A stretch of DNA of 11,651 nt, taken from the NCBI GenBank assembly GCA_037447655.1, contig JBBHKE010003165.1, positions 126,001-137,651 of the forward strand, given 5' to 3'. The position numbers were made by a program, and so were the translations under genes. This DNA is from Zygnema cylindricum (Eukaryota; Streptophyta; Zygnematophyceae; Zygnematales; Zygnemataceae). The notes under the pieces are model-generated. The model was not told the origin of the DNA. It made no database searches and saw only the letters and a program-made list of their open reading frames with translations. Below, piece by piece: positions 8,190-11,651 of the stretch (position 1 is the first letter of the stretch; every line of letters starts with the position of its first letter).

Positions 8190-9347
8190 CCTTATTGGAT
8201 ATTACAGAAAGTAGAATCCCATGCCAAATAGATTTACACAGTGCTAGATCAACAAGAAAAAAGTTTCATATCATCAAAACCTTGTATTAATTGATGACAA
8301 GATAATTGAGAAATGCAGTTCAGCCTTGTTGATAAACAGCTGGTTCTAATTAGAAGAAACATAAAATTATTTCCATTGTACTCCTTTATTCATTCTTTCC
8401 TTTTTACTTATTGTATGTTGAGATGTCATATGGATTTCTTCTTTTTTTGTTTTACTTTTACTTTCCATTCTTTTGTTTCCATGTAGAAGATGTTGCTATT
8501 TTTTCAAAAAGCTTATTATTATCTCTTTTAATGTCAATAGGGTAGTAATAGTTGATGCATGCACTTGGGATTGTTAAGCGAATCACCTTGTGTTATGAAA
8601 AAAATTTACAATTTTACAGTATCCTTCACTGTCCAAAATTCTAACTAATTCCGGTAAGTTCTCTTTCATGCAAAAATCTAACTAATTCCAGCAATGACTT
8701 GCTAAAAACTTTGAGAAACCTTGTCCTATGGACGCATAGGTATCACCAGCCGGGTCAGTAAAGCCTTCTCCTTCTGCACAACTATATATTAGGAACTGCC
8801 CTCAAGTTGTCACAAGATACTTTGGTATAACTTTTTTGTTGAAGCAAGTCAACTATATTGCACGTAAATAAATGAATTGAATGACACCATGGATTTGCCT
8901 CTGTCTACTTAAACCTCCTAAAAGATTGACCGATAGTTTTCACAGAATTCCCAGAAGTCTTGATTGCAGTGCAAGGACTAAATGGCTAGATGTAACAGGC
9001 TTATCCTAACTGTGGTGATGCTAGATGACATGAGGTCAGAAGCACTAAGCAATCAGTAGAAGGCAACAATATCCACAAGCAGATATGTAACAACAAATGT
9101 TTGTACGAGGAACCTTTTCTTCCTCCAAAAAATGACAACTCTATCTACCATTTGTTAGTCGGTTGCACTTGTACTTTTTGATCGAAAATGGTACCTTTGG
9201 CCGAACTTGTATCTCAACAATACCTATTTTTTTCCCAACCGTTCGTCAAATCTGTACCACATTTATCTTCATTTATCCCGTTTATCGTTTACCACTTATG
9301 TCCTTTGTATCATCATTTCTTCTTTAGTGCTGCGCATATCAACTCCC
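8190..9347. other. Region downstream of the minus-strand gene; probable 3' UTR then intergenic
   Basis: The stop codon of the minus-strand gene is at 9350-9348, so the sequence just left of it should be its 3' UTR. The nearest minus-strand AATAAA I found is at about 8386, nearly 1 kb past the stop, so a variant signal or a long UTR is needed. Plus-strand frames at 9188-9422 are shadows and chance. Confidence 0.4.
8634..8689. repeat. 19-bp direct repeat, copies 37 bp apart
   Basis: CAAAATTCTAACTAATTCC at 8634-8652 recurs with one change at 8671-8689. The spacing suggests a small tandem duplication whose outer part has diverged. Confidence 0.75.
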
Positions 9348-10618
9348 TCAATACCCAGATTTACTTCTTGGAAAACTTCCATCATCATCAGGGAAAACTA
9401 TAGAAGGACTCGTCCTTGTTGATATTCCCACACTCCCTGATTGAGGAGATAATGTATGTTGCTCTCCATCTCCTTCTCCTTCTCCTTCTGCTAATATTTT
9501 GGTATTCGATGGTCTGACTTCCTTTCCTCTTGAGACATAAGTTCTCTCTTGCGACTCCTGAGCCTCGTCAGATTTATGACCTTCACTACCTTCTCCTCCC
9601 CCTTCATCAAGTTCATTTTGCCTCCTAAGGTTACGCCATTCTTCCCCAATTCCCAATCTACCCCCTTTAATCTCGCTTGCCGTCGCGTCCCCTCCTTCCT
9701 CAATCTCCCCCGTTCCAGCCTTCTGAGGTGACATTCCTGGGCTAATAACAACAATTCTTCTCTCACCTGGTCCACCTCCCATTGGCCGTGTCCCTCTACC
9801 TCCTCCATCTCCCCCACTAAACTGGCCACCACTTTCTATACCTCCTACCCTTCTCCGTTCCATGCCACCCACTTGGAAAGACCGATCTCCGTTTGGACTT
9901 AAGTTTTCCATGGTGGTTCTCCGTTTCAGAACCGCACCAGACTGAGTTAATCTGGGGGACGTTTCCGTTGGACTTTGGCTCGCTAATGTCGCTCGCCTCT
10001 CCAGAGTCCCTACCACCGGACGTGAGGTGACGGCTGAAGATGGAACCCTTCTCTCTAATGCTCCGACTATCGCCACCTGTCGCGGCCCTCGATTGGCACT
10101 TGTCACAGGCCCAGCTTCCCTATTAGTTGACACAATCTCTCCGGCACTCGTAGAGTCTGTTGAGGCACTACTCATTGCTGAATATCGATGAGACTGAGAT
10201 TGAGAGGGAGGATGAGACTGAGAACTGGAATCACTAGCCTCCTCCTTCCCTCTCCTTGCCTCCCAACGATTAGACGATACCTGGGCTTGTCGGTTATGAA
10301 TCCTTTCCAGATCATCCTTTTGAAGTTCACTGGGATTGATTAAGTCTTTGAATGTCATTTCATGAGGGTCGTCTCTACGAGAAGGAGAGGAGCTGGGATC
10401 GTCTATCACTATGGCTATGGGTGTTGCAACTGGAGTACTTGTGGCTTCAGAGGCATAGACGACGTCTACGACTTGAGCTATGGGAGGAGTCGAGGAAGTC
10501 GATCGACTCTTCTCACTGGAGGCAATAGTTGCCCTCTCAATTTGTTGAGGAAGGTAGCTACCTCCCATAGCAGTAGAGGGATTGGAAGGGATGCTCGATG
10601 ACGTCAATTTGCCAGAGT
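9348..10618 (-). CDS. Terminal exon: about 420-residue low-complexity tail with repeated LERR-type motifs
   Basis: The longest open frame in the window, ending at TGA (9350-9348). A TTG at 10607 is only an internal leucine codon; the true exon edge is the acceptor at 10619. No catalytic domain is recognisable. The tail is rich in Ser, Gly, Glu, Arg and Pro. One island looks helical and ordered (MTFKDLINPSELQKDDLERI, about 10358-10299). Five basic motifs follow: GALERR, GTLERR, GAVLKRR, GGMERRR and GPGERR, spaced 18-32 residues, three of them running into Ser/Thr sites of basophilic-kinase type (RRVPSS, RRATLAS, KRRTT). Later come EEWRNLRRQNELDEG, an EGEGEGDGE run and a C-terminal RSKSGY. By position it would be the cytoplasmic tail of the membrane protein encoded upstream, acting as a regulated scaffold; that role is inference. 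No canonical AATAAA is visible on the minus strand within several hundred bases after the stop. Confidence 0.85.
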
Positions 10619-10736
10619 CTGGTTAGAGAATGATGGGTATTTGTCAGTAAGATAGAAGAGATGGAGAGGGAACCAAGAGAAGGAGACAAACGAGAGAAGG
10701 GAGAGAAAGATATAGAAAGAAAGGAGCATAACTTAC
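10619..10736 (-). other. Intron of 118 bp (GTAAGT..CCAG)
   Basis: The intron separates the NPF exon from the terminal exon on the minus strand. The donor is GTAAGT at 10736 and the acceptor CTCTAACCAG ends at 10619. It is very pyrimidine-rich on the transcribed strand (GA-rich on the plus strand, about 10655-10725). The phase is 1: G from the upstream exon joins AC from the downstream exon to make GAC (Asp). Its removal restores a continuous frame, the best internal support for the gene model, because unspliced reading meets TAA at 10625-10623. Confidence 0.85.
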
Positions 10737-10872
10737 CACCAAAAGGATTGCTTGTATAAGTGTCCTGATCATCCTCAGAGTAGGTGGTTGTGTCAGGAAG
10801 ATACTGGGGAGAAAGAGTTTCCATTGATGGACTTTGCGGAAAGCTTTTGCAACATGGGAAACACCACCGGAT
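10737..10872 (-). CDS. Internal exon: cysteine cluster plus acidic/NPF segment of the same gene
   Basis: This 136-nt exon starts after a tttacag acceptor (AG at 10874-10873) and ends before a consensus GTAAGT donor (10736). Read from its first base it gives 45 codons plus one base, so it enters in phase 0, matching the end of the preceding exon, and leaves in phase 1, matching the next. It begins IRWCFPCCKSFPQSPSM: three cysteines in CFPCC close to where the preceding membrane helix would leave the bilayer, a usual setting for palmitoylation. It then runs through METLSPQYLPDTTTYSEDDQ and ends with TSNPFG. The NPF tripeptide is the core of EH-domain ligands in endocytic proteins. An ATG at 10824-10822 could be an alternative start if this exon opens a shorter transcript; the frame upstream of the acceptor reaches a TAG without another start. 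Confidence 0.75.
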
Positions 10873-11446
10873 CTGTAAACAATAAATTTGGCTCAGAGGC
10901 TTCTAAAGAACTGATTTACCACTGTGTGTTTGCTTTAAAAATCACATATCAAATGCCTGTCAAGAGAAAATAGCTTGAGTACAAACTCGGTTCAAAAAAA
11001 TGCCGTCTTTCTTCAATCAGTCCGTCTTTTGACTTTCGAATTTTGCTTAGTTTTTGAGAATCAAACTACAGTTGAGTTTGAGTAGAGTCTGTCCTTACAA
11101 TAAAAACTCTTACACACAAACCAAACCCAGTGTAAACCAAAAAAAATCATACAGAATTGATCCAAGACCATAACTACATGAACTGATCTAATCTAATCTA
11201 ATCCATCCCATCTCAACCAAATCCATCCAATCCAATCCAATTCAATTCAATTCCATCCAATCTCATCCAAACCAAACCCATCCAAGCTCAGCCGAGCCGA
11301 ATCTGAACCCAAACGACCCAGAAAAATCCAACCCCAGTCAATACCAATCCTGCCCAAACCAATCCAACCCACACCAATACAATCCAATCCCATCTAACCC
11401 AACCTCGACATCGACACCGACCTCGACCTAGCCCTCGCCCATTTAC
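10873..11446 (-). other. Intron of 574 bp with degenerate pentanucleotide satellite
   Basis: It lies between the membrane exon and the cysteine exon on the minus strand, GTAAAT to TTTACAG, phase 0 on both sides. About 11184-11398 is a degenerate array of CCAAT/ATCCA-type pentamers. The remainder (10873-11150) is A+T-rich with stops in every frame. I see no exon that could encode CBS or cyclic-nucleotide-binding-like domains here. A short splice-flanked segment at 10920-10956 is discussed as a finding. Confidence 0.6.
11184..11398. repeat. Degenerate pentanucleotide satellite (ATCCA / AATCT / CCAAT units)
   Basis: Runs of atcta, atcca, ccaat and ttcaa pentamers follow one another for about 215 bp with steady substitution between units. 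The first part is AATCT-like, the middle CCAAT-like, and the end is more GC-rich (ccaacc, ccgagc). The array sits inside the intron of the minus-strand gene. Its minus-strand reading gives a Trp/Gly/Val-rich open frame that is a by-product of the repeat. Confidence 0.85.
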
Positions 11447-11594
11447 CATATTCCATTGACTCACTAGTGTGCTTTGTGCCTTCTCATGGACAATAAGGCG
11501 GTCCAGAAGGATGCTGACAGGCCACGCCACAGGAAAAAGCAGCACCAACAATAGTGAGGCTAGCCACGCAGTGCTCCAAGCGATCTCCAGGGCG
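11447..11594 (-). CDS. Internal exon: DUF21/CNNM-like last membrane segment (gene partial, 5' end outside window)
   Basis: This 148-nt exon lies between a pyrimidine-rich acceptor (ctccctcccccag-type, AG at 11596-11595) and a GTAAAT donor at 11446. It begins with one base completing an upstream codon, then gives 49 residues and ends in phase 0. The product is a long hydrophobic stretch (ALEIAWSTAWLASLLLVLL) followed by FPVAWPVSILLDRL. The pattern F-P-x-x-aromatic-P-[VI]-S-x-L-L-D matches, without gaps, the end of the last transmembrane helix of the DUF21 domain in CNNM (cyclin M / ancient conserved domain) proteins as I know them. Those proteins are membrane proteins linked to Mg2+ and divalent-cation transport. 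After the LLD motif the sequence (VHEKAQSTLVSQWNM) no longer resembles the usual family continuation. Seen: splice sites, open frame, hydrophobicity. Known: the family motif. Inferred: CNNM membership. A generic single membrane helix is the main alternative. Confidence 0.66.
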
Positions 11595-11651
11595 CTGGGG
11601 AGGGAAAGAGAGGGAGAGAGTCTGAAGGTTAGAGAGAGAGAGAGAGAGAGA
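11595..11651 (-). other. 3' end of an upstream intron; (CT)n tract next to the acceptor
   Basis: On the minus strand this reads (TC)n, a CTAAC branch-point-like pentamer, then pyrimidine-rich sequence and CCCCAG at the exon edge. On the plus strand the last 20 bases are a (GA)n microsatellite that continues past the window. A second possible acceptor (ACCTTCAG) lies about 30 bases upstream of the one used in the model. Confidence 0.7.

Noticed and set aside
9188-9832. Plus- and minus-strand frames of 60-113 codons overlapping the terminal exon or just downstream of it
   Set aside because: They are shadows of the long minus-strand frame or T-rich chance frames without splice or similarity support.
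11288-11446. Continuation of the membrane exon frame past its donor
   Set aside because: Beyond GTAAAT the translation is Trp/Val/Gly-rich repeat-derived sequence from the pentamer satellite; the splice model is better.
1-11651. tRNA, rRNA and CRISPR array
   Set aside because: No TTCGA-type T-loop with pairing stems, no rRNA signature and no regularly spaced identical repeats were seen.

Overview
This window looks like nuclear DNA from an intron-bearing eukaryote, most likely an invertebrate animal. The clearest evidence is a minus-strand gene whose three exons are bounded by GT..AG introns in compatible phases. Long A+T-rich spacer, microsatellites and a non-autonomous DNA transposon fit the same picture. 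An early-branching animal such as a sponge is possible, but nothing seen here proves the taxon. There is no bacterial gene organisation, CRISPR array, tRNA or rRNA that I can recognise.

Right third (about 9348-11594, minus strand): the 3' part of one protein-coding gene. The first exon in the window (11594-11447) encodes a hydrophobic segment that resembles the last membrane helix of the DUF21 domain of CNNM/ancient conserved domain metal-transport proteins. The next exon (10872-10737) encodes a cysteine cluster and an NPF motif. The last exon (10618-9348) encodes about 420 residues of low-complexity, probably disordered, Ser/Gly/Glu/Arg-rich tail ending in TGA. If the three exons are one transcript, the membrane segment runs straight into the tail, with no room for the CBS-pair and cyclic-nucleotide-binding-like domains that usually follow DUF21 in CNNM proteins. 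That is the most unusual protein observation here. The gene's 5' part lies beyond the right edge.

Middle: a 651-bp element (7530-8180) has perfect 17-bp terminal inverted repeats and a perfect 8-bp target-site duplication. It has the form of a hAT-like MITE, with subterminal repeats and no transposase. A minus-strand stretch at about 3668-4260 reads like decayed coding sequence and contains an in-frame 36-bp (12-codon) tandem duplication. A plus-strand stretch at about 6785-7434 holds three short candidate exons with matching splice phases. Both are tentative.

Left and remainder (about 1-6780 and 8190-9347): A+T-rich, with long T-runs on the plus strand, no long credible ORF, and many acceptor-like pyrimidine-AG sites. 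It is probably intronic or intergenic. It carries small tandem repeats, a plus-strand pyrimidine tract (2892-3064), a plus-strand purine tract with G-quadruplex potential (5221-5390), a CpG-dense patch (5718-5781) and an 18-bp perfect palindrome (4172-4189).
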